Shown: positions 49,163 to 58,035 of the stretch, in pieces | Layout: each line of letters opens with the position of its first letter | How positions within the stretch are numbered: position 1 is the first letter of the stretch | From: Bradyrhizobium iriomotense | Lineage (GTDB): Bacteria > Pseudomonadota > Alphaproteobacteria > Rhizobiales > Xanthobacteraceae | Direction: 5' to 3' | Assembly: GCF_018130765.1 (NCBI RefSeq) | Contig: NZ_JAFCJZ010000014.1 | Span: 62,001 to 126,000 of the forward strand | Length of the DNA stretch: 64,000 nucleotides | The notes under the pieces: model-generated | The model's database searches: none | What the model was told of the DNA's origin: nothing | The model's input: the letters and a program-made list of their open reading frames with translations, nothing else | Translations under genes and position numbers: made by a program

Positions 49163-49590
49163 TGATGCATAATCCGATGGCGTACATGGCCAACCAGGCC
49201 TATCGGGGAACGGCAACGACCGTGCCGCCGCTCAAGGCGGTCTCGATGCTGCTTGGCGGCACGATCACGTTCCTGCAGAAATCGCTGGCCGCCCAGGAGG
49301 CACGGCGCTTCGAGGAAGGGCACGACTACCTGATGAAGGCGACCGCGATCCTGCGTGGCCTCAGCCACAACCTCGATTTCACCAGGGGCGGTGACGTGGC
49401 GGAGCGGCTGTTCCAGACCTACAACGCGATGATCCTGGCGAGCCTCAAGGCCTATGGCCGTCCGCATGCCCGCCAAAATTTCGGCCGCATCATCGCCGGG
49501 CTCACCGAGCTGCGGGAGGCCTGGGAATTCGTCGATGCGACCGTGCGGAGCGGCAAGCCGGCGCCGGCCGATTCGGCCCGCAAGGGCTGA
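49162..49590 (+). CDS. fliS: Flagellar export chaperone FliS
   Basis: A 142-residue helical FliS. Signature features are AYRGTATTVPPLKAVSMLLGG near the start, then LLGGTITFLQKSLAAQEARR, and a helix with YLMKATAILRGLSHNLDF. FliS binds the flagellin C-terminus and stops premature polymerisation in the cytoplasm. The ATG at 49162 shares a base with the fliD stop; ATG 49165 is an alternative. Confidence 0.88.
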   Translation: MMHNPMAYMANQAYRGTATTVPPLKAVSMLLGGTITFLQKSLAAQEARRFEEGHDYLMKATAILRGLSHNLDFTRGGDVAERLFQTYNAMILASLKAYGRPHARQNFGRIIAGLTELREAWEFVDATVRSGKPAPADSARKG

Positions 49591-49752
49591 AAACCTGATC
49601 TTCCGCGACGCGGGGAGGGCAGGGTGATCCACCGTTTCCACCGCTTTCCGTAGTGCCGCGAGCGCTTTTGGCGCCCGGGGCCGCTGAAATCCGGTTTCCG
49701 GCGCGCCTGCAATGCTTTATGACGGGCCTGACCGAGGCGGGATCGGCGGGCG

Positions 49753-50025
49753 ATGGACGTCACCGAGTTTGAGGAACTGATCGACCGGCTGGGCGAGGAT
49801 CTCTCCCTCTGGCCCGACGACCGGCGCGTGTCCGCCGAAGCGCTGCTGGCGCAATCCTCCGCCGCGCAGGCCCTGCTGGACGAAGCGCGCGCGTTGCGCC
49901 AGGCGCTCGCAGCACCTAGCGTCCGGGCGCCAGCGGGCCTCGCTGACCGCATCGTCGCTGCTGCTGCGAAAATGAAGAGCGACACCGCCGAGCCGCGCAC
50001 GGAAGGCGAGACGGCGGAGAGCTGA
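49753..50025 (+). CDS. Small conserved hypothetical protein
   Basis: A 90-residue soluble helical protein: EFEELIDRLGEDLSLWPDDRR near the start, then ALLDEARALRQALAAPSV, and an Ala-rich tail. Similar small proteins often occur next to ECF sigma genes in Bradyrhizobium-type genomes (recalled pattern, not checked). It could regulate the sigma factor at 45751, three genes upstream. No signal peptide is visible. Function is unknown. Confidence 0.6.
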   Translation: MDVTEFEELIDRLGEDLSLWPDDRRVSAEALLAQSSAAQALLDEARALRQALAAPSVRAPAGLADRIVAAAAKMKSDTAEPRTEGETAES

Positions 50026-50055
50026 GCGGCTTCCCTCGATTAGAATTCCTTCTCC

Positions 50056-50088
50056 GCCTCTCCCTGCAAGCGGGGCGAGGGAGCGCGG
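50056..50088. repeat. Partial copy of the dispersed palindromic repeat
   Basis: A 33-bp remnant reading GCCTCTCCCTGCAAGCGGGG then CGAGGGAGCGC. It joins the left arm of the repeat at 28637/30206 to its right end, as if the middle were deleted. It lies between the small hypothetical gene and flgD. Confidence 0.55.
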
Positions 50089-50139
50089 CGTCACCGACGC
50101 TGCAAATCACCTTGAACTCATTGCTTTTCTAATCCGCTC

Positions 50140-50160
50140 ACACGGCAGATTTTGCCGTGT
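50140..50160. promoter_or_regulatory. 8-bp inverted repeat upstream of flgD
   Basis: ACACGGCA-GATTT-TGCCGTGT, a perfect 8-bp dyad about 126 nt upstream of the flgD ATG. It may be an operator or an RNA hairpin. The adjacent bases lack a U-tract, so a terminator is less likely. Confidence 0.4.
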
Positions 50161-50285
50161 CGAAAGCCATTTTCACGCGCGTGAATCCTCGCCTGAATCG
50201 GCGCGCCCACGCGTTTCATCAGCAGACAGATTTCAAGCGTCGCGACCGACATCGGGTCGCGGGCCGCAAGAGAGCGGAGTTTCTG

Positions 50286-50951
50286 ATGACCGTTTCCGCC
50301 GTGAGTTCCACAACGACCGCAAGCACGACGACATCGTCGTCGAGCACGTCATCGAGTTCGTCGCTGACGTCGAGCGAGTTCCTCAGCATTCTGGTCAGCG
50401 AACTCCAGAACCAGAATCCGCTGGACGCGACCTCGACCACCGATCTCACCAATCAGCTGATGTCCTATTCGAACTACAATCAGCAGCAGTCGATCAATAG
50501 CAGTCTCAGCTCGCTGTCCAGTTCGTTCTCCAGTCTCGTCACGCTGAACTCGGTCAACTACATCGGCCACAATGTCGAAGCGAAGTCCGACACGGCGACC
50601 CTGAGCAACGGCTCGGCGACCTACGGCTACTCGCTGTCCTCGACCGCTTCGAGCGTCTCGATCAGCATCTCCGATTCCTCCGGCAACGTCGTCTACACCG
50701 GCACCGGCACGGGCAATTCCGGCTCCAACAGCTTCACCTGGGACGGCAAGGACTCCAGCGGCAATCAGCTCACCGACGGCAGCAAGTACACCATCTCGGT
50801 GACCGCGACTGATAGCGCCGGCAACTCGGTCCTCAACTACACGACCGTCACCGGCACGGTGACCGGTATCGACACCTCGACATCCACGCCTTCGCTCACG
50901 GTGAACGGCGTCGCCGTCAGCGCTGCGAACATTCTCGGCGTCACGTCCTGA
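50286..50951 (+). CDS. flgD: Flagellar hook assembly protein FlgD
   Basis: A 221-residue hook cap. The N-terminus is a low-complexity Ser/Thr run (TTTASTTTSSSSTSS) followed by the FlgD core SLTSSEFLSILVSELQNQNPLDATSTTDLTNQL, including the conserved QNPLDPT-like motif. A C-terminal Ig-like/FlgD_tudor region has SGNVVYTGTGTG and FTWDGKDSSGNQLTDGSKYT. The ATG at 50286 is chosen because upstream codons encode a basic non-homologous stretch. Confidence 0.88.
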   Translation: MTVSAVSSTTTASTTTSSSSTSSSSSLTSSEFLSILVSELQNQNPLDATSTTDLTNQLMSYSNYNQQQSINSSLSSLSSSFSSLVTLNSVNYIGHNVEAKSDTATLSNGSATYGYSLSSTASSVSISISDSSGNVVYTGTGTGNSGSNSFTWDGKDSSGNQLTDGSKYTISVTATDSAGNSVLNYTTVTGTVTGIDTSTSTPSLTVNGVAVSAANILGVTS

Positions 50952-50982
50952 TCCTGCGTCCCGATTTCCTCGGAGTTTCATC

Positions 50983-52248
50983 ATGAGTCTCACCGGTGCA
51001 TTGTCCTCGGCGATCTCGGCGCTCAGTGCCCAGAGCCAGTCCCTGTCGATGATCAGCGACAACATCGCCAATTCGAGCACGACGGGTTACAAGACGACGT
51101 CGGCGATGTTCGACGCGCTCGTGACGGCGTCGAGCAACACCACCTCTTACGCATCGGGCGGCGTCACCGTCTCGGGCCGCTCCAACATCACCCAGCAGGG
51201 CCTGCTCGCCGCGACCTCCAATGCCACCGACGTCGCAATCCAGGGCTCCGGCTTCTTCGTGGTGACCAGTGCCGCGTCCGGCGGCATCACGTCCTACACC
51301 CGCAACGGCGCCTTCACGATCAACAATGCCGGCTATCTCGAGAACAACGGCAGCTACCTCGAGGGTTGGCGCACCGATGCGGACGGCAATGTCGTCGGCA
51401 GCGAGTCGGCGAGCAATCTCGAGGCCATCAACACCCAGGTCGCCTCGACCAGCGGCAGCGCCACCACCAAGACCACGATCGCGGCCAACCTGCCATCGGA
51501 TGCCGCCACCGGCGACACCTATACCAGCTCGATGACGGTGTATGACTCTCTCGGTGCTGCAAATACGATGCAGATCACCTGGACCAAGACCGGCACCAAC
51601 GCCTGGAGCGCGAGTTTCGCCAATCCGACATCGTCGTCGGACACCACAACCGCGACAGGCACGGCGTCGGGCACGATCGACATCACTTTCAACAGCGACG
51701 GCTCGCTTGCCAGCACCAGTCCGGACCCTGCGACCGTCTCGATCACGGGCTGGACCGACGGCGCGGCCGACAGCACGATCACCATGGATCTCGGCACCGC
51801 CGGCGGGACGGACGGTTTGACGCAATATGCGTCCGGCGAGACCACGCCCTCGGTCAACGTCACCAGCATCGATTCGGACGGCCTGTCCTACGGCAAGCTG
51901 TCGAGCATCTCGATCGGCAAGAACGGCGTGGTCGACGCGACCTATTCGAACGGCGAGACCATCGCGATCTACAAGATCGCCGTGGCGACCTTCGCCGATC
52001 CCAACGGACTTGCCGCCGCCAGCGACGGTCTTTACTCGGCGACCGTGACGTCGGGCAACGCCTCGCTACAGGCCTCCGGCGAGAACGGCGCAGGCACCAT
52101 CTACGGCAGCGAGCTGGAATCCTCGACCACCGATACCTCCAGCCAGTTCTCGAGCATGATCTCGGCGCAGCAGGCCTATTCCGCCGCGTCCCAGGTCATC
52201 TCCACCGTCAACAAGATGTACGACACCCTGATCTCGGCGATGAGGTGA
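50983..52248 (+). CDS. flgE: Flagellar hook protein FlgE
   Basis: A 421-residue hook subunit. The flagellar rod/hook N-terminal motif SQSLSMISDNIANSSTTGYKTTS is at residues ~18-40. The middle has NGAFTINNAGYLENNGSYLEGW, typical of FlgE. The C-terminal helix reads QQAYSAASQVISTVNKMYDTLIS. The middle is Ser/Thr-rich with few charges. It lies 31 nt after flgD, matching the usual flgD-flgE order. Confidence 0.9.
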   Translation: MSLTGALSSAISALSAQSQSLSMISDNIANSSTTGYKTTSAMFDALVTASSNTTSYASGGVTVSGRSNITQQGLLAATSNATDVAIQGSGFFVVTSAASGGITSYTRNGAFTINNAGYLENNGSYLEGWRTDADGNVVGSESASNLEAINTQVASTSGSATTKTTIAANLPSDAATGDTYTSSMTVYDSLGAANTMQITWTKTGTNAWSASFANPTSSSDTTTATGTASGTIDITFNSDGSLASTSPDPATVSITGWTDGAADSTITMDLGTAGGTDGLTQYASGETTPSVNVTSIDSDGLSYGKLSSISIGKNGVVDATYSNGETIAIYKIAVATFADPNGLAAASDGLYSATVTSGNASLQASGENGAGTIYGSELESSTTDTSSQFSSMISAQQAYSAASQVISTVNKMYDTLISAMR

Positions 52249-52251
52249 GCG

Positions 52252-52512
52252 ATGCCCGGTGAAAAGGCAGGCGCGGCTGGCGAAGCGCTGCTGCGTCGGA
52301 TGCAGCGGCTCCTGGCGCGGGTTGCGACCGTCAGGAGTAGCGACCGTAAGCAGCTCCTTGCGCTGCTCGACGACGTCGAAACGACACGTCGCGGTCTGCT
52401 GCGGGAATGCGCGGAGATCGAGGGCGAGATGAGGCAGGCAACTGTCAGGGCGACCGCAATCGGCGCCTACTTGCGCAACTCGCAAGTCCAGCGCGGCAAA
52501 CGGCATAATTAG
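52252..52512 (+). CDS. Small helical protein, possible flagellar chaperone
   Basis: An 86-residue helical protein, charge-rich and without a signal peptide (LLRRMQRLLARVATVRSSDR, LLDDVETTRRGLLRECAEI). The ATG lies 3 nt after the flgE stop and the next gene begins 6 nt after its stop. Position and size suggest a flagellar chaperone or assembly regulator; no family was recognised. Confidence 0.55.
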   Translation: MPGEKAGAAGEALLRRMQRLLARVATVRSSDRKQLLALLDDVETTRRGLLRECAEIEGEMRQATVRATAIGAYLRNSQVQRGKRHN

Positions 52513-52518
52513 AAGGCG

Positions 52519-52983
52519 ATGACCATGAGTGTAGCTCAAGCCAAGATGACGAATGCTGCGAATGGTGATGTCAGGATCAAGTCGCTGATCACACTGATCG
52601 ACACGCTGACAGCGCTTGTCGCCGAGGAGAATGCCGAACTCGCCAAAGGCCTGCCGGCCTCGCGCCTGAAGCAGGTCGACGAGAAGAACCGGCTGGCGGA
52701 GATGTTCGAGCGGATCGTTGCCGAATGCGCGGCGGGCACGACCAGCCTGCACGTGCGCGACCGGATCCTGCGCGAACAGCTGATGGACAAGATCCTGAAG
52801 CTGCGTGCGGCGATGGACGAGAATCTGGTGCGCCTGCGCGCGGCGATCGAGGCCAGCAACCGCCGGATCGAGGCGGTCATGCAGGCGATCCGCGAGCAGA
52901 TCGCGGCAGTGTCGCCCTATGGCGCGTCCGGCCGCGTCGCCGCGGCCCGCGCCGTTTCCAGCGGCACCAGCCGCAGCGCCTGA
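52519..52983 (+). CDS. FlgN-like flagellar export chaperone
   Basis: A 154-residue helical protein. The pattern SLITLIDTLTALVAEENAEL, then LPASRLKQVDEKNRLAEMF, and two more long helices is the layout of FlgN, which escorts FlgK and FlgL. The location immediately before flgK supports this. Two ATGs (52519, 52525) are possible. Confidence 0.65.
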   Translation: MTMSVAQAKMTNAANGDVRIKSLITLIDTLTALVAEENAELAKGLPASRLKQVDEKNRLAEMFERIVAECAAGTTSLHVRDRILREQLMDKILKLRAAMDENLVRLRAAIEASNRRIEAVMQAIREQIAAVSPYGASGRVAAARAVSSGTSRSA

Positions 52984-53001
52984 CGGTTCCGGGGGCCCAC
53001 C

Positions 53002-54777
53002 GTGTCACTCGATATCGCACGATCGATTGCTTTCAGCGGGCTGTCGGCGACGTCCGTTCAGATCAGCGTGACGTCGTCGAACATCTCGAACGCCGACACG
53101 ACGGGCTATACCAAGAAGGCCGCCAACCAGTCGAGCAGCGTCACCAACGGTGTCGGCACCGGCGTCACGGTGACGGGCATTACCTCGACGGTCGACAAGC
53201 TGCTGCTGAAGTCGCTGGTCGGCTCGGATTCCGACCTCGGCGCGGCCGACACCACCAATACTTATCTGACGTCGCTTCAGAAGCTCTACGGCTCGATCAG
53301 CAGCAGTGACGATTCCTCGTCCGGGACCTCGCTCGCCAACAGCATTGCATCGCTGGAATCGGCGCTGTCGTCGCTGGCGAGCACGCCGAGCAGCGCCTCG
53401 CTGCAATCCAACGTCGTCAGCGCGCTCGACGACGTTGCAAGCCAGTTGCGGGAGACCTCGAGCGGGATCCAGAAGCTGCGCTCCGACGCCGACCAGGACA
53501 TCGCGTCCTCGATCGACAACGTCAATACGGACCTGCAGCAGATCGCGGATTTGAACGCCCAGATCAAGCAGACGGCTGCGACCGGGCAGTCCACCGCGGA
53601 CCTGGAGGACCAGCGCAACACCGCGCTCCAGGACCTCGCCTCGAAGATGAACATCAGCTATTTCACGGCGTCGAACGGCGATCTCCAGATCTACACCACG
53701 TCAGGCCAGGCGCTGGTGGACTCTTCCGCGCACACGATCAGCTACACCGCCGCGGCCAATGTGACGGCGTCGACGACCTATACGGCCGGCTCCTCGTCGA
53801 GCGGTTTCAGCGCGATCACGGTGAACGGCGTCGACATCACCTCCCAGATCACCGGCGGCGACATCGGTGCGCTGATCACGCTCCGTGACGACACGCTGCC
53901 GGATGCACAATCACAGCTCGACCAGCTTGCTCAGCAACTGGCGTCGGCGATGAACAGCGTCTCGAACAGCGCCTCCTCGGTGCCGGCGCCGACGAGCCTG
54001 ACCGGCACGACCGCGGTCACCAGCAGCACGGCGCTGTCCGCCACCGGCACGGTGCGCCTTGCCGTCACCGACCAGAGCGGCAATCTGGTCTCCTACAGCG
54101 ATCTCGACCTGTCATCGTATTCGACGGTTGGCGACCTCGTCAGCGCCATCAACGGTATCTCGGGCCTATCCGCGTCGGTCGATGCGGACGGCCATCTCTC
54201 GATCACCGCGACCGGCTCCGGCAACGGCGTCGCCATCAACGAGATGACGAGCGCGGTCGGGAGCTCGGGCGAGGGATTTTCCGAGTATTTTGGCCTCAAT
54301 GACCTCGTGACGGGAACGGGCGCTTCGGACATCGCAGTCAACAGCAAGATCCTGTCCGGAACCAACGAGCTGCAGCTCGCGACGCTGGATTCGTCGTCGA
54401 CCCTGACGGTCGGCAGCACGGTGCTGTCGTCGGGCTCCGCCAGCGTGATCAATGCCTTCTACGATGCCCTGACGGACTCGCGGACCTTTGCGTCGACCGG
54501 CGGCCTTGCCGCCACCACGGGATCGCTGGCCGACTACGCCTCGGCCATCGTGTCCGACGTCTCGAGCAAGACCTCGCAGGCGTCGACGGACTACACCGCC
54601 AAGGAGACCGCGCAGTCGACCTATGCGAATTCGCTGTCGTCGCAGTCCGGCGTCAACCTCGACGAAGAATCGGCCAATCTGAGCACGCTCCAGAACAAAT
54701 ATTCGGCCGCGTCGGCGCTGATCCAGGCCATCAACTCCATGTACTCGGCGCTGCTCACCGCCGTGCAGTCGACGTAA
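53002..54777 (+). CDS. flgK: Flagellar hook-filament junction protein FlgK
   Basis: A 591-residue HAP1. N-terminal helix SIAFSGLSATSVQISVTSSNISNADTTGYTKK has the conserved asparagine/NADTxGY motif of the rod-hook family. A large Ser/Thr-rich middle contains QQIADLNAQIKQTAATGQSTADLEDQRN. The C-terminus has SGVNLDEESANLSTLQNKYSAASALIQAINSM. GTG start at 53002. It connects hook and filament. Confidence 0.9.
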   Translation: MSLDIARSIAFSGLSATSVQISVTSSNISNADTTGYTKKAANQSSSVTNGVGTGVTVTGITSTVDKLLLKSLVGSDSDLGAADTTNTYLTSLQKLYGSISSSDDSSSGTSLANSIASLESALSSLASTPSSASLQSNVVSALDDVASQLRETSSGIQKLRSDADQDIASSIDNVNTDLQQIADLNAQIKQTAATGQSTADLEDQRNTALQDLASKMNISYFTASNGDLQIYTTSGQALVDSSAHTISYTAAANVTASTTYTAGSSSSGFSAITVNGVDITSQITGGDIGALITLRDDTLPDAQSQLDQLAQQLASAMNSVSNSASSVPAPTSLTGTTAVTSSTALSATGTVRLAVTDQSGNLVSYSDLDLSSYSTVGDLVSAINGISGLSASVDADGHLSITATGSGNGVAINEMTSAVGSSGEGFSEYFGLNDLVTGTGASDIAVNSKILSGTNELQLATLDSSSTLTVGSTVLSSGSASVINAFYDALTDSRTFASTGGLAATTGSLADYASAIVSDVSSKTSQASTDYTAKETAQSTYANSLSSQSGVNLDEESANLSTLQNKYSAASALIQAINSMYSALLTAVQST

Positions 54778-54789
54778 GAGGGCACGCCT

Positions 54790-55701
54790 ATGGTCGCGAT
54801 GAGGGTGGCCACCTTCGCCCAGTCGAACAGGATGATCGCCGACGCGATGCGGGTGGAGTCGGTGATGGCCAACAAGCAGATCCAGGAATCCTCGGGCGTC
54901 GTCTCGACCGATTTCGGCGGCTACGGCTCGGACGCGCAGCACGTCGTCAATCTCCAGGTCTCCGTGACGCGCGCGCAGTCCTATATCGATGCCGCGACGC
55001 TCGCCGACAGCAAGGTCCAGGTGATGTATTCGGCAGTCGGCTCGGTCACCGACATCCTCACCCAGCTCCGCTCCCAGCTCAGCGCCGCCTCGACGGGGAG
55101 CTCGACCGAAGTGAATTCGGTGATCAGCTCCGCCCAGCAGATGCTGGAGCAGATGGGCTCGCTGATGAATACGCAATATGACGGCCAGTATGTCTTCGCC
55201 GGCGGCAAGACGGCGACGGCGCCGGTCGATCTCACCAGCTTCTCGTCCGGTACCGGCTCGACGACCACGGCCGACACCAGCTACTACAATGGCGACAGTG
55301 AGATCGCATCGGTGCGGGTCGCGGCCGACGAGACCGTGTCCTACGGTGTCACCGCCGACAATTCGGCATTCGAGGAGGTGATGCGTGTGCTGAAGTTCGT
55401 GGCCAACAGCACCACGCTGTCGTCCTCGGACATCACCAGCGCGCTCGATCTCGCCAGCACGGCCCTCGATGACACCGCGGCGGTGCAGGCAAAGCTCTCC
55501 AGCGCGGCGTCCTCGATCGAGACCGCGAGCACCCGCCAGACTGACTACAAGAGCTATGCCGAGACGCTGTCGAACGACCTCACCAGCGTCGACGTTGCGG
55601 CGATCACGGCGCAGCTTTCGACCTACCAGACGCAGCTCACCGCGTCCTATTCGGCGCTTGGCAAGATCCTGAGTCTGAACCTCGCAAGCTACCTGAAATA
55701 G
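54790..55701 (+). CDS. flgL: Flagellar hook-associated protein FlgL
   Basis: A 303-residue HAP3, 12 nt downstream of flgK. The N-terminal region has MRVESVMANKQIQESSGVVSTDFGGYGSDAQHVVN, and the C-terminal region has DYKSYAETLSNDLTSVDVAAITAQLSTYQTQLTASYSALGK, like flagellin ends. It is the last gene of the flagellar set in this window and is convergent with the acyl-CoA ligase gene. Confidence 0.88.
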   Translation: MVAMRVATFAQSNRMIADAMRVESVMANKQIQESSGVVSTDFGGYGSDAQHVVNLQVSVTRAQSYIDAATLADSKVQVMYSAVGSVTDILTQLRSQLSAASTGSSTEVNSVISSAQQMLEQMGSLMNTQYDGQYVFAGGKTATAPVDLTSFSSGTGSTTTADTSYYNGDSEIASVRVAADETVSYGVTADNSAFEEVMRVLKFVANSTTLSSSDITSALDLASTALDDTAAVQAKLSSAASSIETASTRQTDYKSYAETLSNDLTSVDVAAITAQLSTYQTQLTASYSALGKILSLNLASYLK

Positions 55702-55708
55702 GTCGGGC

Positions 55709-57283
55709 TCATTCGGCGGCGATGCGCTCCATCGCCATGGTGCGAAGCCGGGCGCGCTGGATCTTGACGCCATTGGCGCTGTCGGTGACGGGGAAGGCGT
55801 CGACGAGATAGATCCGCGCCGGCACCTTGTAGCCAGCCAGCCTGTCCCGCAGTCGCGCGGTCAGCGCCTCCTGCTGCGGCGGCTGCTTCGTCGGGATCAC
55901 GAAGGCGACGCAGCGCGCCTGGCCCTTCAGATCGACCGCGACGACCTGGGCATCGGCAACTCCCGGGCAGGACTTGAGCTCGTCCTCGATCTCGCCGGGT
56001 GCCACGAGAAAACCGCCGAGTCGCATGGCGTCACCCGCGCGGGTCTCGTAGACGAAGGCACCGTCGCCGCGCAGCCGGCCGATGTCGCCGGTGCGGAAGA
56101 AGCCGTCGGCGGTGATCGCGTCATGGGTCGCATCGGGGTTGTTGAAGTAGCCGAGGAAGCGCGACGGCGCGCTGATCTCGATCTCGCCGGAGACGCCGTG
56201 GGCCGCGAGCTCGCCTGTCTCGGTGTCCCGGATGCGCACCTTCGCCTCCGCCGACATCGGCCAGCCGCCGCCCTCGATGCGATCGGCAAAGGCGTCGCTG
56301 GCACGGCCAATCGAGAACAGCGCCTGCACCTCGCTCGAGCCGTAGAGGCCGAACAGCGGCAGGCCGCGGGCCTCGGCCTCTGCAGCCAGCTCGCGCCAGC
56401 CGGGCTGGAACGCGGCAAAACCGCAGAGTTCGAGATACGGAAACGGCCGCGGTGCATCGGTAAGGGCGAGGATGCGGCGAAACATCTCGTCCGAACCGAA
56501 CGAATGGGTGATCTTCTGCGTTTCGAGGATCTTCAGCGCCGGCGCGGCCTCGAAGGCGTCGACCATATGGATGGTCGCGCCCGCCGCGATGAAGCCGAGC
56601 AGGCTTGTCATGCCGAACGTGCCGCAGAACGGCAGTATCGCCAGCAGCGAATGACGCCGCGGATCGAGCTTGAGCGCCCTGGCGACAGAGACGGCGTGGC
56701 TCGCCAGCGTCCGCTGCGAATGCGCGACGAGTTTTGGTCCCTTGGTCGTGCCCGACGTCGTATAGAGCAGCACGGGCAGGTCGATATCGTCCTGGGTCGG
56801 CGGGGCAGGTGGATAGGGCTTGTCGAACGCGTCGAACCGCACACAGGGCCAGTGTGCCGGGATCGCATCCGCGCCGACAACTGCAAGCTTTTGCAGCGCT
56901 GGCACCTCGGCCTTGGCAACGTCGGCGAGAATGGCGGCAAAGTCGATCGAGCGGAATGTTGCCTCGACCACCATCAGCCTGGCGCCGGACACCTTCAGCA
57001 GATGCGCGACTTCCGCGCTGCGGTAGCGTGTGTTGACGGCGGCGACGACGGCGCCAAGGCGGGCGGCGGCGAACAGCAGCGCGATCCATTCGACCCGGTT
57101 GATCAGCCAGACCGCGACGACGTCGCCCTTGCCGATGCCCTGGGCCGCAAGCCAGGCCGCGGTCTGCACGATCTTCCCCTGGAATTCCGCGTGCGAGACC
57201 GGCGTGCCGTCGAAAACGAAGGCGGGATCGGCGGCTGCCTCGGCCTGGACCAGCGATTGCAGCGAAAAGTCGTCGGCGCTCAT
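55709..57283 (-). CDS. AMP-forming acyl-CoA ligase, second copy
   Basis: A 524-residue ANL enzyme unrelated in operon to the first. The P-loop is LLYTTSGTTKGPKLVAHSQRT, followed by the core motif LCGFAAFQPGW and, later, YFNNPDATHDAITADGFFRTGDIGRL. The Lys region at the C-terminus is DSANGVKIQRARL. It would activate a fatty or aromatic acid with CoA. ATG 57283 is preferred over an in-frame TTG at 57310. It follows upp on the same strand with a 48-nt gap. Confidence 0.87.
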   Translation of the reverse strand: MSADDFSLQSLVQAEAAADPAFVFDGTPVSHAEFQGKIVQTAAWLAAQGIGKGDVVAVWLINRVEWIALLFAAARLGAVVAAVNTRYRSAEVAHLLKVSGARLMVVEATFRSIDFAAILADVAKAEVPALQKLAVVGADAIPAHWPCVRFDAFDKPYPPAPPTQDDIDLPVLLYTTSGTTKGPKLVAHSQRTLASHAVSVARALKLDPRRHSLLAILPFCGTFGMTSLLGFIAAGATIHMVDAFEAAPALKILETQKITHSFGSDEMFRRILALTDAPRPFPYLELCGFAAFQPGWRELAAEAEARGLPLFGLYGSSEVQALFSIGRASDAFADRIEGGGWPMSAEAKVRIRDTETGELAAHGVSGEIEISAPSRFLGYFNNPDATHDAITADGFFRTGDIGRLRGDGAFVYETRAGDAMRLGGFLVAPGEIEDELKSCPGVADAQVVAVDLKGQARCVAFVIPTKQPPQQEALTARLRDRLAGYKVPARIYLVDAFPVTDSANGVKIQRARLRTMAMERIAAE

Positions 57284-57312
57284 GGCAACCGGAGTAACCC
57301 GATCGCGCAAAC

Positions 57313-57338
57313 CTGTCTACTTGATGGCTGTCTACTTG
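57313..57338. repeat. Tandem 15-nt duplication over the upp stop codon
   Basis: CTGTCTACTTG occurs at 57313-57323 and 57328-57338, 15 nt apart. On the minus strand each copy contains an in-frame Lys-TAG, so the stop of upp is effectively doubled. Confidence 0.7.
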
Positions 57339-57967
57339 GTGCCGAACATCCGGTCGCCGGCATCGCCCAGGCCCGGCACGATATAGCCGTGGTCGTTGAG
57401 ACGTTCGTCGATCGCGGCGGTCCAGACCGGCACGTCGGGATGCTCGCTCTGGAACCGCGCGATGCCCTCAGGCGCGGCCAGAAGGCACACGAAGCGGATG
57501 TCGCGGGCGCCGCGCTCCTTGAGCAGGGACGCACCGGCGCAGGCCGAGTTGCCCGTCGCCAGCATCGGGTCCATCAGGATCACGGTGCGGTCGGACAGGT
57601 CCTGGGGCGCCTTGAAGTAGTATTCCACGGCCTGCAATGTTTCGGGGTCGCGGTAGAGCCCGATATGGGCGATGCGCGCCGAGGGCATCAGCGCCAGCAT
57701 GCCGTCGAGGAAGCCGACGCCGGCGCGCAGGATCGGCGCCAGCGTGAGCTTCTTGCCGGCGATCTTCGGCGCCTGCATGGCCGCAATCGGTGTCTCGATC
57801 TCGACCAGCTCCAGCGGCAGGTCGCGCGTCACCTCGTAGCCGAGCAGCATCCCGATCTCGTTCAGGATCTCGCGAAAGCTCTTGGTCGAGCGGTCCTTCT
57901 CCCGCATCAGGGAGAGCTTGTGCTGGACCAGGGGGTGGGCGACGACGTTGACGCTGCTTGTGCTCAT
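57332..57967 (-). CDS. upp: Uracil phosphoribosyltransferase
   Basis: A 211-residue type I phosphoribosyltransferase that makes UMP from uracil and PRPP. The N-terminus VVAHPLVQHKLSLMREKDRSTKSFREILNE, the middle KKLTLAPILRAGVGFLDGML, the PRPP loop LMDPMLATGNSA and the uracil-binding C-terminus PGLGDAGDRMFGTK are all normal. A cytoplasmic salvage enzyme, unrelated to the neighbouring catabolic genes. Confidence 0.95.
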   Translation of the reverse strand: MSTSSVNVVAHPLVQHKLSLMREKDRSTKSFREILNEIGMLLGYEVTRDLPLELVEIETPIAAMQAPKIAGKKLTLAPILRAGVGFLDGMLALMPSARIAHIGLYRDPETLQAVEYYFKAPQDLSDRTVILMDPMLATGNSACAGASLLKERGARDIRFVCLLAAPEGIARFQSEHPDVPVWTAAIDERLNDHGYIVPGLGDAGDRMFGTK

Positions 57968-58035
57968 GAAACCGCTCTACACGGTTCCGTGAAATTGCGC
58001 CAGATCGGCCGCCCCTTTTCCGCGGGATACGGGCC

